NCBI GenBank assembly: GCA_034189085.1
Contig: JAXHVH010000006.1
Coordinates: 1 to 64,000, forward strand
DNA from: M55B129 sp034189085
GTDB lineage: Bacteria > Bacillota > Dethiobacteria > DTU022
DNA length: 64,000 nucleotides
Direction of reading: 5' to 3'
Shown in pieces: positions 26,433 to 35,594 of the stretch. The position numbers and the translations under genes were made by a program. Every line of letters starts with the position of its first letter. The stretch's first letter is position 1. The notes beneath the pieces are model-generated. The model was given only the letters and a program-made list of their open reading frames with translations. It was not told the origin of the DNA and searched no databases.

Positions 26433-27221
26433 ATGAAAACATTTGTTTGTATCAAGTATGTGCCTGATACTTCTGAAGCGGAAGTAAAGGTCAACCCCGA
26501 CGGTGTAACTGTCGACAGCAGCCGTTTTTCTTTTGACATTAATGATGCTGATAATTATGCCGTTGAGGAATCAGTTATAATCAAAGAAGCCAGGGGTGGT
26601 GACATCACCGTCGTCTCCATCGGTCCCAAACAATCCGATGTGATGATCAGGATGGCCATGGCCAAAGGTTGTGACCGGGCCATTCGGGTTGAAGACGATA
26701 GAATTGCCGGTCATGATCCCTTGATGGTGGCCAAAGTTTTGGCCGGAGCGATCAAAGGCCAGGAGTGTGATCTTGTTTTAACCGGGTGCATGGCCGGTGA
26801 CGACGGGCACATGGCAACCGGTGTGGCCCTGGCTGAAGAGCTTGGATTCAACCATGCTGCAATGGTAAAAAAAGTTGAAGTTCTTGATGGTAAAGTTAAA
26901 GCTTACCGGGAGCTTGAAGGTGGATTGATGGAAGTAGTGGAAGTTGCTCTGCCGGCAGTTCTGACCATTCAGACCGGTATCAACGAGCCGCGTTACGCAC
27001 CAATTCGGGGCATTCGTGAAGCCCAGAAAAAAGAGCTCAAGGTAGTTAACCTGGAAGATCTGGGCCTCAATCCGGAAGATGTTGGCCCTGAAGCCTCCGG
27101 TTTGGTCCTTGAAAACCTCTATGTTCCTGAAATTGAATCTGCCGCCGAATTTATCGAGGGCGAACCTGACGAAAAAGCTGAAAAACTTGCATCCATCCTG
27201 GTTAAAGGAGGTTTGCTGTAA
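26433..27221 (+). CDS. etfB: Electron transfer flavoprotein beta subunit
   Basis: The 262-residue protein is the EtfB/FixA chain that, with EtfA, carries electrons from acyl-CoA dehydrogenases or bifurcates them. The N-terminus FVCIKYVPDTSEAEVKVNPDG and the region VLTGCMAGDDGHMATGVALAEEL are characteristic, as is INEPRYAPIRGIREAQKK. The nucleotide-binding loop does not read as the DGDTAQVGP of well-known NADH-dependent bifurcating EtfB proteins, so the bifurcation capacity of the Etf itself is uncertain. The ATG at 26433 follows AGGAGG. The stop overlaps the etfA start by one base. Confidence 0.94.
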   Translation: MKTFVCIKYVPDTSEAEVKVNPDGVTVDSSRFSFDINDADNYAVEESVIIKEARGGDITVVSIGPKQSDVMIRMAMAKGCDRAIRVEDDRIAGHDPLMVAKVLAGAIKGQECDLVLTGCMAGDDGHMATGVALAEELGFNHAAMVKKVEVLDGKVKAYRELEGGLMEVVEVALPAVLTIQTGINEPRYAPIRGIREAQKKELKVVNLEDLGLNPEDVGPEASGLVLENLYVPEIESAAEFIEGEPDEKAEKLASILVKGGLL

Positions 27222-28195
27222 TGGGAGATATCCTGGTATTGGCGGAGCACCGCCAGGGAACCTTAAGGGAAATCACCTTTGAAATGCTGGCCGTTGCCTC
27301 ACAGCTGGCCTCAAATATGGGCGGAGAAGCCGTAGTCCTTCTTATCGGGAGCGGCATGGATGAAATGGCCGCCAGGATTGCCTCATATGGGGTTAAGGTT
27401 CTGGTTGTTGACGATCCGCTTTTTGAAAACTTTAACGGAGAAAAATATCAGAAAGTAATCTCGGCTGTAATCGATGATCTTAAACCGCTGGTAGTAATGA
27501 CCGGACATACAGCGCAGGGTGTTGACTTTATGCCGGCCCTGGCTGTGGAGAAAAAGCTGCCCCTGGTCATGGAAGCGATCGGCCTGGCATATGCCGACGG
27601 GGCTCTCAAAGCGACCCGCCAGCTTTATTCCGGTAAGGTCAATGCCACTGTTGCTTTTAAACCGGCAGATACATACCTGGTAACCATAAGAGAAGGGGTA
27701 GCCGAAGCGCCCGAACCTGCTTCTGCAGGGCCGGTAGAAAAAATTGAGTCTCCCCTGAAGGAAGATCTCGATTACCGCAAATTTGTCGAATATATTGAAG
27801 CAGAGGTAGGAGATGTTGATATAACCCAGTCGGATGTCCTGGTTGCCATTGGCAGGGGGCTGAAAGAGGATAAAAATCTCTCCCTCATTGAAGATCTGGC
27901 TAAAGCGATAAAAGCAGATGTCGCCGGTTCGCGTGCGGCCACCGATGCCGGCTGGATTGCACAGGATCGCCAGGTTGGGACCTCCGGAAAGACGGTTAAA
28001 CCGAAGCTCTATATTGCTCTGGGTATCTCCGGCGCCTTCCAGCATGTAGCCGGTATGAAAGGAGCAAAAACGGTGGTAGCTATCAATAAGGACCCTGAGG
28101 CTCCCATCTTCAATGTAGCCGACTATGCAATCGTTGAGGATATGTTCAAGGTTGTCCCTAAGCTGACCGAAAAGCTAAAAGAGCTAAAAGGTTGA
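27221..28195 (+). CDS. etfA: Electron transfer flavoprotein alpha subunit
   Basis: The 324-residue protein binds FAD in its C-terminal domain through the segment AGSRAATDAGW, then RQVGTSGKTVKPKLYIALGI, SGAFQHVAGM and the terminal AINKDPEAPIFNVADY. The N-terminal domain begins DILVLAEHRQGTL. It has no N-terminal ferredoxin extension. It forms a TAATG overlap with etfB. The next gene is hdrA, 31 bases downstream. That placement suggests the Etf hands electrons to, or takes them from, the Hdr module. Confidence 0.94.
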   Translation: MGDILVLAEHRQGTLREITFEMLAVASQLASNMGGEAVVLLIGSGMDEMAARIASYGVKVLVVDDPLFENFNGEKYQKVISAVIDDLKPLVVMTGHTAQGVDFMPALAVEKKLPLVMEAIGLAYADGALKATRQLYSGKVNATVAFKPADTYLVTIREGVAEAPEPASAGPVEKIESPLKEDLDYRKFVEYIEAEVGDVDITQSDVLVAIGRGLKEDKNLSLIEDLAKAIKADVAGSRAATDAGWIAQDRQVGTSGKTVKPKLYIALGISGAFQHVAGMKGAKTVVAINKDPEAPIFNVADYAIVEDMFKVVPKLTEKLKELKG

Positions 28196-28226
28196 TAAGC
28201 TTATAAGGGCCAATCTCTGCGAGAGG

Positions 28227-30239
28227 ATGAAAAACCAGATGACGGATAAACCAAAAATTGGCGTTTACGTCTGCCACTGCGGGATAAATATATCTGCAAC
28301 AGTCGATGTGGAAGCAGTCGCGGAGTATGCGCAAAACTTGCCCAATGTTCATTTAGCGCGTACTTACTCATATATGTGTTCTGATCCCGGACAGGCCCTG
28401 ATCAAAAAGGATATCAGGGAACAGGGACTGAACAGGGTTATAGTTGCTTCCTGTTCGCCCAGGATGCACGAAAACACCTTCAGGAAAGCAGTGCAGGAAG
28501 AAGGCCTCAATCCTTATTTCCTGGAAATAGCCAATATTCGAGAACAGTGCTCCTGGGTCCACGACAACAAAGAGGAAGCTACTGCCAAGGCTAAAAAAAT
28601 TGTCGCCTCCGCAGTGGCCAAGTCCAGGCTGCTGGAACCGCTTGAAAGTAAGGAAGTTGATGCCGAGCCGGCCGCCCTGATCATTGGCGCCGGTATAGCG
28701 GGTATTCAGGCATCCCTTGATATAGCAGATGCCGGGTTTAAGGTATACCTGGTTGAAAAAAGCCCTTCGGTAGGAGGACGGATGGCCCAGCTGGACAAAA
28801 CTTTCCCGACCCTGGATTGTTCGGCATGTATTTTGACCCCGAAAATGGTTGATTGTGCCAGCCATCCCAATATTGAGCTGATGACCTATTCGGAAGTGGA
28901 AGAGGTTGACGGGTTCGTAGGCAACTTTACAGTCCGGGTGCGTAAAAAGGCCCGTTATGTTGATGTTAACATATGTACAGGATGTGGCGAGTGTGCCAAG
29001 GCCTGCCGGCTTGCCAACCGTATTTCCAGTGAGTTTGATGAGGGAATGGGTCAACGTTCGGCTATCTATTTACCTTTCCCCCAGGCGGTGCCGGCAAAGT
29101 ATACCATCGATCCCGAGAACTGCCTCATGCTGACCCGTGGCAAATGCGGCAAGGGCCCCAGGTGTGAAGAGGCCTGCCAGGCTGGAGCGATAAACTTTGA
29201 ACAGCAAGATGAAATAGTTGAGTTCAAGGTTGGGGCTATTATTGTAGCAACAGGTTTCGATACCTTTGATGCTTCAAGAAAACCTGAATATGGCTACAGC
29301 GATTATCCAAATGTGATTACCGGCCTGGAGATGGAAAGGCTTGTTTCTTCTTCCGGTCCAACCGGCGGGGAAATTAAGGTTTTCAACGGCGAAGAGGAAA
29401 TCGTGCCTAAAGAAATTGCCTTTATAAAATGTGTCGGTTCGCGTGATGCCAGTGTGGGCAACGAATACTGCTCGCGGGTATGCTGCATGTATACTGCCAA
29501 GCAGGCTCACCTGCTCAGGGAGAAGATTCCCGATGCCAGGATCAGGGTCTATTATATGGATGTTCGGGCTTTCGGCAAGGGATATGAAGAATTCTATGAT
29601 CGTGTGCGCCGGGAAAATGTCCGCTATATCAGGGGCAACCCTTCCGAAATCTTTAAACGGGGAAATAAACTGGTGGTTAAAGTTGAGGATACCCTTACTT
29701 CGACTCCCCTGGAGGATGAAGTAGATATGGTGGTTCTGGCTGTCGGTTTGGAACCGCGCGCCGATATGCGCCAGGTTATGGATCTGCTCCGGCTATCCCA
29801 GTCGGGCGACAGGTTTTTCCTGGAAGCTCATCCTAAACTAAGGCCTGTTGATACTGCGACTGATGGTGTTTTCCTGGCTGGTTGCTGCCAGGGGCCAAAA
29901 GATATTCCTGATACTGTAGCCCAGGCCAAGGGAGCGGCTTCGTCCGCCATGGTGCCCCTGGCCCGGGGTAAAGTGACAATTAATGCCCAGGTGGCAACTG
30001 TTGATGAATCAACCTGCCGCGGCTGTGGTTACTGCGTTAATGTCTGCCCCTATTCGGCCATTGAGATGGTAACGATTAACCGCTTTGGCCACGAGGTGGA
30101 AGTAGCCCGGGTTAATGAAGCGCTGTGCAAAGGTTGCGGATCATGCTCTTCTGTTTGCCTGTCAGACTCCATACAGCCAAAATCATTCCGCGACCGCCAG
30201 ATATTACCACAAATTGCGGCACTGGGGGGCATGTCATGA
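28227..30239 (+). CDS. hdrA: Heterodisulfide reductase subunit A-like flavoprotein
   Basis: The 670-residue protein is the FAD-containing HdrA, the site of electron bifurcation in Hdr complexes. The N-terminal domain begins IGVYVCHCGINIS. The FAD domain has ALIIGAGIAGIQASLDIA and the family Cys motif LDCSACILTPKMV. An inserted ferredoxin has CTGCGECAKAC, and two C-terminal [4Fe-4S] motifs are CRGCGYCVNVCPYSAIEM and CKGCGSCSSVCLSDSI. The start is ATG 28227, or the in-frame ATG at 28239, which is better spaced from GAGAGG. Its stop overlaps the next start. The upstream HdrD-like gene could supply the HdrBC function. Confidence 0.93.
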   Translation: MKNQMTDKPKIGVYVCHCGINISATVDVEAVAEYAQNLPNVHLARTYSYMCSDPGQALIKKDIREQGLNRVIVASCSPRMHENTFRKAVQEEGLNPYFLEIANIREQCSWVHDNKEEATAKAKKIVASAVAKSRLLEPLESKEVDAEPAALIIGAGIAGIQASLDIADAGFKVYLVEKSPSVGGRMAQLDKTFPTLDCSACILTPKMVDCASHPNIELMTYSEVEEVDGFVGNFTVRVRKKARYVDVNICTGCGECAKACRLANRISSEFDEGMGQRSAIYLPFPQAVPAKYTIDPENCLMLTRGKCGKGPRCEEACQAGAINFEQQDEIVEFKVGAIIVATGFDTFDASRKPEYGYSDYPNVITGLEMERLVSSSGPTGGEIKVFNGEEEIVPKEIAFIKCVGSRDASVGNEYCSRVCCMYTAKQAHLLREKIPDARIRVYYMDVRAFGKGYEEFYDRVRRENVRYIRGNPSEIFKRGNKLVVKVEDTLTSTPLEDEVDMVVLAVGLEPRADMRQVMDLLRLSQSGDRFFLEAHPKLRPVDTATDGVFLAGCCQGPKDIPDTVAQAKGAASSAMVPLARGKVTINAQVATVDESTCRGCGYCVNVCPYSAIEMVTINRFGHEVEVARVNEALCKGCGSCSSVCLSDSIQPKSFRDRQILPQIAALGGMS

Positions 30240-30667
30240 GCGAAGATTTTGAACCAAACATTGTAGCATTCCTTTGTAACTGGTGTTCTTATGCTGGAGC
30301 CGATCTGGCGGGTACCAGCCGTGTGCATTACCCTGCTAATATCAAGGTAATCAGGGTAATGTGCTCCGGACGGGTTAACCCGCTCTATGTAATGAATGCA
30401 CTGCAGCAGGGAGCCGACGGTGTCCTTGTCTCGGGTTGTCACCCGGGGGACTGCCATTATATGGAAGGTAATTATTATGCCAGGCGCCGGCTCGGTATTT
30501 TTAAAGAACTGCTTGAGTTTGTCGGTGTAGACTCGCGCCGTTTCCATATGAGCTGGGTTTCGGCTTCTGAAGGTCATAAGTGGAAAGAAGTTGTGGAAAA
30601 AACAGTTGAAGATGTTCGCGCTGCCGGGCCTTTTAAAGGTTTCAGGCGTTGGCAGATCGACTGGTAG
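30236..30667 (+). CDS. MvhD/FlxD-like [2Fe-2S] electron-transfer subunit
   Basis: The 143-residue protein matches MvhD, the small iron-sulfur subunit that docks electron-donating modules onto HdrA. Cysteine motifs are FLCNWCSYAGADLAG at the N-terminus, MCSGRV, and SGCHPGDCHYMEGN. The ATG overlaps the hdrA stop codon, which fixes the start; the longer open frame upstream would run inside hdrA. In Desulfovibrio the equivalent gene is flxD of the flxABCD-hdrABC complex. Confidence 0.9.
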   Translation: MSEDFEPNIVAFLCNWCSYAGADLAGTSRVHYPANIKVIRVMCSGRVNPLYVMNALQQGADGVLVSGCHPGDCHYMEGNYYARRRLGIFKELLEFVGVDSRRFHMSWVSASEGHKWKEVVEKTVEDVRAAGPFKGFRRWQIDW

Positions 30668-30684
30668 GAGGAGCCCTGGAAAAG

Positions 30685-31665
30685 ATGGATCTTGAACAAT
30701 TACGGAAAACTACTGCTGAAGTTGCAGCCCGGGATGATGTTAAGTATCTGATTGGTTGGGAAAAAGGGACATATGGTTACCGGGTTTCACCGGTTTTTAT
30801 TGAAAACGAGGCTGATGCTGAAGATTTGATATTTTCCCCCCTCTGTACCTCCAACCTGGCCACCTACCTGACCCTGGTTGAAAAACCACCACTACCACGC
30901 GGTCAGAAGGCGGACATCCGTAAAGTGGCTCTGATGGTTAAAGGATGCGACAGCCGGGCAGTAGCCCAGATTCTCGTTGAAAAGGGGATTGAACGTGAGC
31001 AAATCATTGTAATCGGCTGCCCCTGCCCGGGGGTTGTAGACGTGGATCTCCTGGCTGCTAAATACCCGGAAATTGCAGAGAACACAGAACTAAAATGGAG
31101 TGGGGAAGATTTTACCCTTATCCGGGGTGGAGAAGAGATCCCTGTCAAAAGAGAAGAAGTTTTGGCCGAAAAATGCCGCCTTTGCCGTTACCCTAACCCG
31201 GTGATCAGTGATATTACAATCGGGGAACCGGTAAAACCGTGGCAAACGGAAGAAGATCCAGGGGTGTCAGAAATCGAGGAAAAAAGCGTTGAGGAACGGT
31301 GGGAATACTGGGAAGAGCAGTTTGCCAGGTGTATCCGCTGTTACAGCTGCCGCAATGTTTGCCCTCTCTGTTATTGTGAAGACTGTATCCTTGATCGACT
31401 TAATCCGACCTGGGTTAATCGGGCGGTAAATTTTTCCGAAAATACTGCTTTTCATATTGCCCGGGCTTTTCATCTGGCTGGACGCTGTGTTGAATGTGGC
31501 GAATGCGAAAGAGTTTGCCCGGTAAATATTCCCCTGGGCCGTTTAAATCGCAAACTGGCCCGCGAGGTGCGGGGTAAGTACGGTTTTGAACCCGGTCTTG
31601 ATCCCGACGGTAAACCGTTCCAGGCCAGCTATAAGCCTGATGATCCCGAGGATTTCATACTGTAG
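30685..31665 (+). CDS. Iron-sulfur protein, FlxC-like (multiple [4Fe-4S] sites)
   Basis: The 326-residue protein has an N-terminal region related to F420-hydrogenase/formate-dehydrogenase beta-type proteins (KGCDSRAVAQILVEKGI, GCPCPGVVD). It carries a set of cysteines in CRLCRYPNP, CIRCYSCRNVCPLCYCEDC and CVECGECERVCPVNIP, enough for at least two cubane clusters and probably three. The start at ATG 30685 follows AGGAGGAG. By position (hdrA-D-C-B-A order) it corresponds to flxC. It would wire the NAD(P)H-oxidising subunit to FlxD and HdrA. Confidence 0.8.
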   Translation: MDLEQLRKTTAEVAARDDVKYLIGWEKGTYGYRVSPVFIENEADAEDLIFSPLCTSNLATYLTLVEKPPLPRGQKADIRKVALMVKGCDSRAVAQILVEKGIEREQIIVIGCPCPGVVDVDLLAAKYPEIAENTELKWSGEDFTLIRGGEEIPVKREEVLAEKCRLCRYPNPVISDITIGEPVKPWQTEEDPGVSEIEEKSVEERWEYWEEQFARCIRCYSCRNVCPLCYCEDCILDRLNPTWVNRAVNFSENTAFHIARAFHLAGRCVECGECERVCPVNIPLGRLNRKLAREVRGKYGFEPGLDPDGKPFQASYKPDDPEDFIL

Positions 31666-31667
31666 AG

Positions 31668-32690
31668 GTGAATGATGTGTCAGCGGTGCTGTTGAATAAA
31701 GATAAATGGCCTGTATTTGTTGGGAAGCTGTCCGGAAAAGTCTGGGTCCCAAAAGTAGAAGACGGTGATGCCATCTGCTTTGCTCCCCTATCAGGAGGAG
31801 AGGCAGAACTCCCCCGGTTTTGCAACACCAGGATCCCACCAAAGGAAATTGTTTTTCCGGAAACCGAGACCCTGTATCGCTTTAAAGCAGGTGGTTATGA
31901 AATAAAAGCTCCTCAGCCGGATGAGAAGACCGTCATAGTCGGCATCCGTCCATGTGATGCCCGGGCAATGAAAATTGTAGACAGTCTCTTCCACTGGGGC
32001 GTGGATGATCCTTATTACCTCAAGCGTCGAGAAATGACCACCCTGGTTGGTCTTGCCTGCAGCTCACCGGGGCCTAACTGCTTTTGCACATCCGTAGGAG
32101 GCGGTCCGGCTTCTACGGAAGGCCTTGACGTAATCATGTTTGATTTAAATGATTACTATCTGCTGGAGGATATAACTGAAAAGGGGAAAGCTCTGCTTGA
32201 GGAAGCTGAAGGCCTTTTTGAAAAAGCTGGCGATGATGCGCTGAAACAGAAAGATGAATCAATTTCAGATGCAGAGAGTAAGATAAACCGTTCTGTAAAC
32301 GTTGAAGGCATACTGGAAGGTCTGCCGGGGCTGTGGGAGGATCCTCTCTGGAAGAGAGTCTCTGCTTCCTGTCTTGGCTGCGGAACATGTACTTACCTCT
32401 GCCCTACCTGCCACTGTTTTGACATCCAGGATGAAACAGAGGGATTTGAAGCACGGCGCTACCGTACCTGGGATTCCTGCATGTTTGAAGAATACACTCG
32501 CCATGCTTCAGGACACAATCCCCGGCCCACCAGGAAGGAAAGAACCAGAAACCGGATCAACCATAAATACAGCTATTATGTCGATAAATTTGATCTCATA
32601 GCCTGCGTTGGTTGCGGACGATGTATCAATTATTGTCCTGTCAATATCGATATAGTGGATATACTGAGGCAGGTGAAGGAGGCACTATGA
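31668..32690 (+). CDS. Iron-sulfur protein, FlxB/AsrA-like
   Basis: The 340-residue protein resembles anaerobic sulfite reductase subunit A and the beta subunits of sulfhydrogenase-type complexes. It has an N-terminal domain with GIRPCDARAMKIVDSLF and ACSSPGPNCFCTSVGGGP. Two C-terminal [4Fe-4S] motifs follow: CLGCGTCTYLCPTCHCFDI and CVGCGRCINYCPVNIDIVD. It begins at GTG 31668, three bases after the previous stop. It ends in an ATGA overlap with the FAD/NAD subunit. This is the usual partner of an AsrB/FlxA-like flavoprotein. Confidence 0.83.
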   Translation: MNDVSAVLLNKDKWPVFVGKLSGKVWVPKVEDGDAICFAPLSGGEAELPRFCNTRIPPKEIVFPETETLYRFKAGGYEIKAPQPDEKTVIVGIRPCDARAMKIVDSLFHWGVDDPYYLKRREMTTLVGLACSSPGPNCFCTSVGGGPASTEGLDVIMFDLNDYYLLEDITEKGKALLEEAEGLFEKAGDDALKQKDESISDAESKINRSVNVEGILEGLPGLWEDPLWKRVSASCLGCGTCTYLCPTCHCFDIQDETEGFEARRYRTWDSCMFEEYTRHASGHNPRPTRKERTRNRINHKYSYYVDKFDLIACVGCGRCINYCPVNIDIVDILRQVKEAL

Positions 32691-33535
32691 AAACCAGCGA
32701 TAACCCTTACATCCCCTATCTGGCAACCATAGAAGATGCCTGGTATGAAACCGGTGGAGAGCGCTGCATTAAAACTTTCAAAGTTGTCATTGATAATGAA
32801 GAGGTTCGCGAAAACTGGAATCATCATCCAGGGCAATGTGCCATGATCGGTGTCCTCGGGGTGGGAGAAAGTATGATTTCCATATCTGCATCGCCGACTG
32901 AAGGTCAATTTTTGCGGTTCTCGGTGATGCGTATGGGAAAAGTAACTCAGGCCCTTCACCAGCTTGACCCGGGTGATAAAATGACTATTCGGGGTCCATA
33001 TGGCAACGGTTTTCCACTGGAAGAGTGGGAAGGCAAACATATCTTGACCATTGGCGGAGGGATCGGTCAGGCCCCTCTTCGCCCGATTATCGAATATGTA
33101 AAAACCAAAGGGGATAAATATGCAGGTTTAACAGTGATCTACGGAGCACGTACTTCAGGAGATCTGTGTTATAAAGATGAATTTGCCGAATTGAGCAAAT
33201 GTGATGATTTATCATGCCACCTGACCATCGATATTGAAGAAGAAGGTTGGGAGCATAATGTGGGCTTCGTGCCACAGATGCTGCTGGACCTTAATCCTTC
33301 ACCGGAAAATAAAATTGCTATCACCTGCGGTCCGCCGATTATGATCCGTTTTGTCCTGGAAAACCTGAAGAAACTTGGTTTTGCCGATGAACAGATCTAC
33401 ACTACACTTGAAAACAGAATGAAATGTGGTATTGGCAAATGCGGCCGCTGCAACGTGGGTAATCTCTATGTTTGTAAGGATGGGCCTGTGTTCTGCTATT
33501 CGGTGCTGAAAAATGTTCCCGAAGCGTTTGCTTGA
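32687..33535 (+). CDS. FAD/NAD(P)-binding oxidoreductase, FlxA/AsrB-like
   Basis: The 282-residue ferredoxin-NADP reductase-type protein has an FAD domain (about 1-105) and an NAD(P)-binding domain with LTIGGGIGQAPLRPIIEY. A C-terminal [2Fe-2S] Cys cluster CGIGKCGRCNVGNLYVCKDG resembles PyrK. It is the expected NAD(P)H entry or exit point of the Flx module. AAGGAGG precedes the ATG. It ends the operon about 105 bases before a strong terminator. Confidence 0.88.
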   Translation: MKTSDNPYIPYLATIEDAWYETGGERCIKTFKVVIDNEEVRENWNHHPGQCAMIGVLGVGESMISISASPTEGQFLRFSVMRMGKVTQALHQLDPGDKMTIRGPYGNGFPLEEWEGKHILTIGGGIGQAPLRPIIEYVKTKGDKYAGLTVIYGARTSGDLCYKDEFAELSKCDDLSCHLTIDIEEEGWEHNVGFVPQMLLDLNPSPENKIAITCGPPIMIRFVLENLKKLGFADEQIYTTLENRMKCGIGKCGRCNVGNLYVCKDGPVFCYSVLKNVPEAFA

Positions 33536-33639
33536 TCTGTACAAGGTATATTATCAAAGGGAAAGCTATGGATTCCTGAAAAGCTATTTTTGGGGTTGAT
33601 TTTAACCCTGTGACGAAAGAAGATCAATTCTCCCGCCTG

Positions 33640-33666
33640 GAGCTTCCCCCGAAAAGGGGGAAGCTC
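33640..33666 (+). terminator. Terminator of the Hdr/Etf/Flx operon
   Basis: GAGCTTCCCCC and GGGGGAAGCTC form a perfect 11-pair stem around GAAAA, followed by TCGTTTTTC. Confidence 0.88.
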
Positions 33667-33721
33667 TCGTTTTTCATCGAAGAGTGACAGGTGTTTACTT
33701 GTTCCATTCATTTACTTGTGC

Positions 33722-33741
33722 TAATATTTACTTAAATATTA
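33722..33741. promoter_or_regulatory. Perfect palindrome upstream of rseC
   Basis: TAATATTT and AAATATTA are perfect inverted repeats separated by ACTT. The site is about 75 bases before the rseC start, in the region where its promoter must lie, so it could be an operator. No cognate regulator is known. Confidence 0.35.
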
Positions 33742-33814
33742 ATTTCCCGGTTCGGGAAAAACAGTCAGAAATATGACACTCCCGAAAGGCCTATTTTTCA
33801 GGAGGCGCTGCTAA

Positions 33815-34267
33815 ATGGAACAGTATGGAGTGGTAACTCAAACGAACGATGAAAGGGCAAAGGTAAGCCTGCAGAGGCACCTGGCCTGCAAAAACTGTGG
33901 CCGTTGCGGTATGTTAAGCGGTTCGGGGGGGAAGGATGTAGTTATCGAAGCCCTCAATCCTATCAAAGCCCAACCCGGCCAGCGGGTGATGCTGGAATCT
34001 GATGACCGGCAGGTTCTTTTCGTTGCTTTTATGCTTTATGTAGTACCCCTTGTAGGATTGGTGGCCGGCATATTCGCGTGGCTGAAAGCAGCAGCTTCTC
34101 TGGGATTTACTGAAAATCAGGAACTGATTTCCGTAGCCATCGGTTTTGGTGTTATGATAATTGCTTTCATACTGATCAGAATCTGGGACAACCGGGTCAA
34201 AGATGACCCTAAATACAAGCCGGTAATCACAACTCTCATTGCTGAGGAGCCTGAATGCAGGGATTAA
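33815..34267 (+). CDS. SoxR-reducing system / RseC family protein
   Basis: The 150-residue membrane protein has an N-terminal cytoplasmic domain with the Cys cluster CKNCGRCG (about 26-33). Two transmembrane helices (VLFVAFMLYVVPLVGLVAGIF and LISVAIGFGVMIIAFILI) and a short acidic tail follow. RseC-like proteins are usually linked to Rnf complexes or to reduction of redox regulators; no rnf genes are in the window. AGGAGGCGCTGCTAA precedes the ATG. It lies just after the Hdr/Flx operon but beyond a terminator. Confidence 0.85.
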   Translation: MEQYGVVTQTNDERAKVSLQRHLACKNCGRCGMLSGSGGKDVVIEALNPIKAQPGQRVMLESDDRQVLFVAFMLYVVPLVGLVAGIFAWLKAAASLGFTENQELISVAIGFGVMIIAFILIRIWDNRVKDDPKYKPVITTLIAEEPECRD

Positions 34268-34300
34268 AAGAGCTCATTAATGCTATCAGGAGGCGACAAA

Positions 34301-35329
34301 ATGGTTAAAAAGTACAATGTAGCAGTGGTTGGAGCAACCGGGATGGTTGGACAAAAAATGATCGACGTCCTTCTGGAAAAAGAGTTCCCTTTTGCCGATC
34401 TCAGGCTGCTGGCATCCGCTCGTTCGGCGGATCGCCAAGTAAAAATTAAAGATCATTTTTACACGGTGGAGGAGCTAACTGCTGATTCTTTTACCGGAAT
34501 CGACTATGCTTTCTTCAGCGCCGGTGAATTGATTAGCCATCAATTCGCTCCGGAAGCTGTGAAAAGAGGAGCAGTTGTAATTGACAACAGTAATGCTTTT
34601 CGAATGGAAACCGATATTCCCCTGGTGGTCCCGGAAGTAAACCCCTCTACGGTGTTTGAACACAGGGGCATTATCGCCAATCCTAATTGTTCAACTATTC
34701 AAATGGTAGTAGCTTTGCAACCTCTCCAGAAAGCTTCGCCAATTAAGCGAGTGGTAGCTGCTACCTATCAGGCTGTTTCCGGTGCCGGGAGAGAAGCGGT
34801 GGATGAACTACATGCCCAGTGCCGGGCTGTCCTGGACAATCAGCCGGTAAAAGCAGAGCGCATCCCCCACAAGGGCGCTTCTCGCCCTCATCAGATTGCT
34901 TATAATGTTGTTCCCCAGATCGATGTTTTTGTCGAAGACGGATACTGCAAGGAAGAATTAAAAATGGTTCGGGAAGCGAGAAAAATAATGGGTCTTCCCA
35001 ATCTTCGCCTGACGGCGACTACGGTTCGCGTGCCTGTTGTTACCGGACATGCCATTGCCCTGAACGTTGAATTTGCTGATCCCATGAGCCCCGATAAAGC
35101 CCGCGATCTACTTGCTGTTGCTCCCGGGGTGAAAGTGATTGATAATCCTGAGGATCTTGCTTATCCTACTCCCCTGCAGGCTGAAGAGAATGATACTGTT
35201 TTTGTCGGGCGTATAAGGAAAGATCACTCCATTGAAAATGGCCTGCATTTGTGGGTTGTATCTGATAATATTCGAAAAGGAGCCGCCACCAATTCAGTTC
35301 AGATTGCCGAGCTCTTATTGAAAAATTAA
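34301..35329 (+). CDS. asd: Aspartate-semialdehyde dehydrogenase
   Basis: The 342-residue enzyme reduces aspartyl phosphate to the semialdehyde for lysine, diaminopimelate, threonine and methionine synthesis. It has the NADP site VVGATGMVGQKMIDVL, the catalytic cysteine in IANPNCSTIQMVVAL, and the substrate-binding RVPVVTGHAIALNVEF with the catalytic His. I chose ATG 34301 behind AGGAGGCGACAAA; the open frame extends to 34280. No dapA or lysC is adjacent. hom is at 8-9 kb. Confidence 0.95.
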   Translation: MVKKYNVAVVGATGMVGQKMIDVLLEKEFPFADLRLLASARSADRQVKIKDHFYTVEELTADSFTGIDYAFFSAGELISHQFAPEAVKRGAVVIDNSNAFRMETDIPLVVPEVNPSTVFEHRGIIANPNCSTIQMVVALQPLQKASPIKRVVAATYQAVSGAGREAVDELHAQCRAVLDNQPVKAERIPHKGASRPHQIAYNVVPQIDVFVEDGYCKEELKMVREARKIMGLPNLRLTATTVRVPVVTGHAIALNVEFADPMSPDKARDLLAVAPGVKVIDNPEDLAYPTPLQAEENDTVFVGRIRKDHSIENGLHLWVVSDNIRKGAATNSVQIAELLLKN

Positions 35330-35594
35330 TCGCCGCATCCCGGTGGAAATTTCTAACCGGGGATCGCCCTGCATCCACTGACATGCTCACATTTTATAAT
35401 ATTTTCCGCCCGCGAAACAGCTCTGCTTTAATGGGCCAGATCTTTATGGCTGGCGAATGGATCCTCTTGTAATCAGATACAGCTGCCTGACAGCTGAGAG
35501 AAGGATAAGGAAACCGGCAGATAGGTCCGCTCTTTAAGGAAGGGATTTTTTGCCTGCCGAAAAGGTTAATCAAATTAAAGCGGGAGGTTTTGTT

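Noticed and set aside
27383..28045. 220-codon antisense ORF inside etfA
   Set aside because: Shadow of etfA on the opposite strand; no ribosome site or domain.
28368..29054. 228-codon antisense ORF inside hdrA
   Set aside because: Shadow of hdrA, with no recognisable motif.
21508..33535. Selenoprotein genes (in-frame TGA) near selAB
   Set aside because: The Hdr, Etf and Flx genes have Cys at their redox positions and no interrupting TGA; none seen by eye, though the check was not exhaustive.
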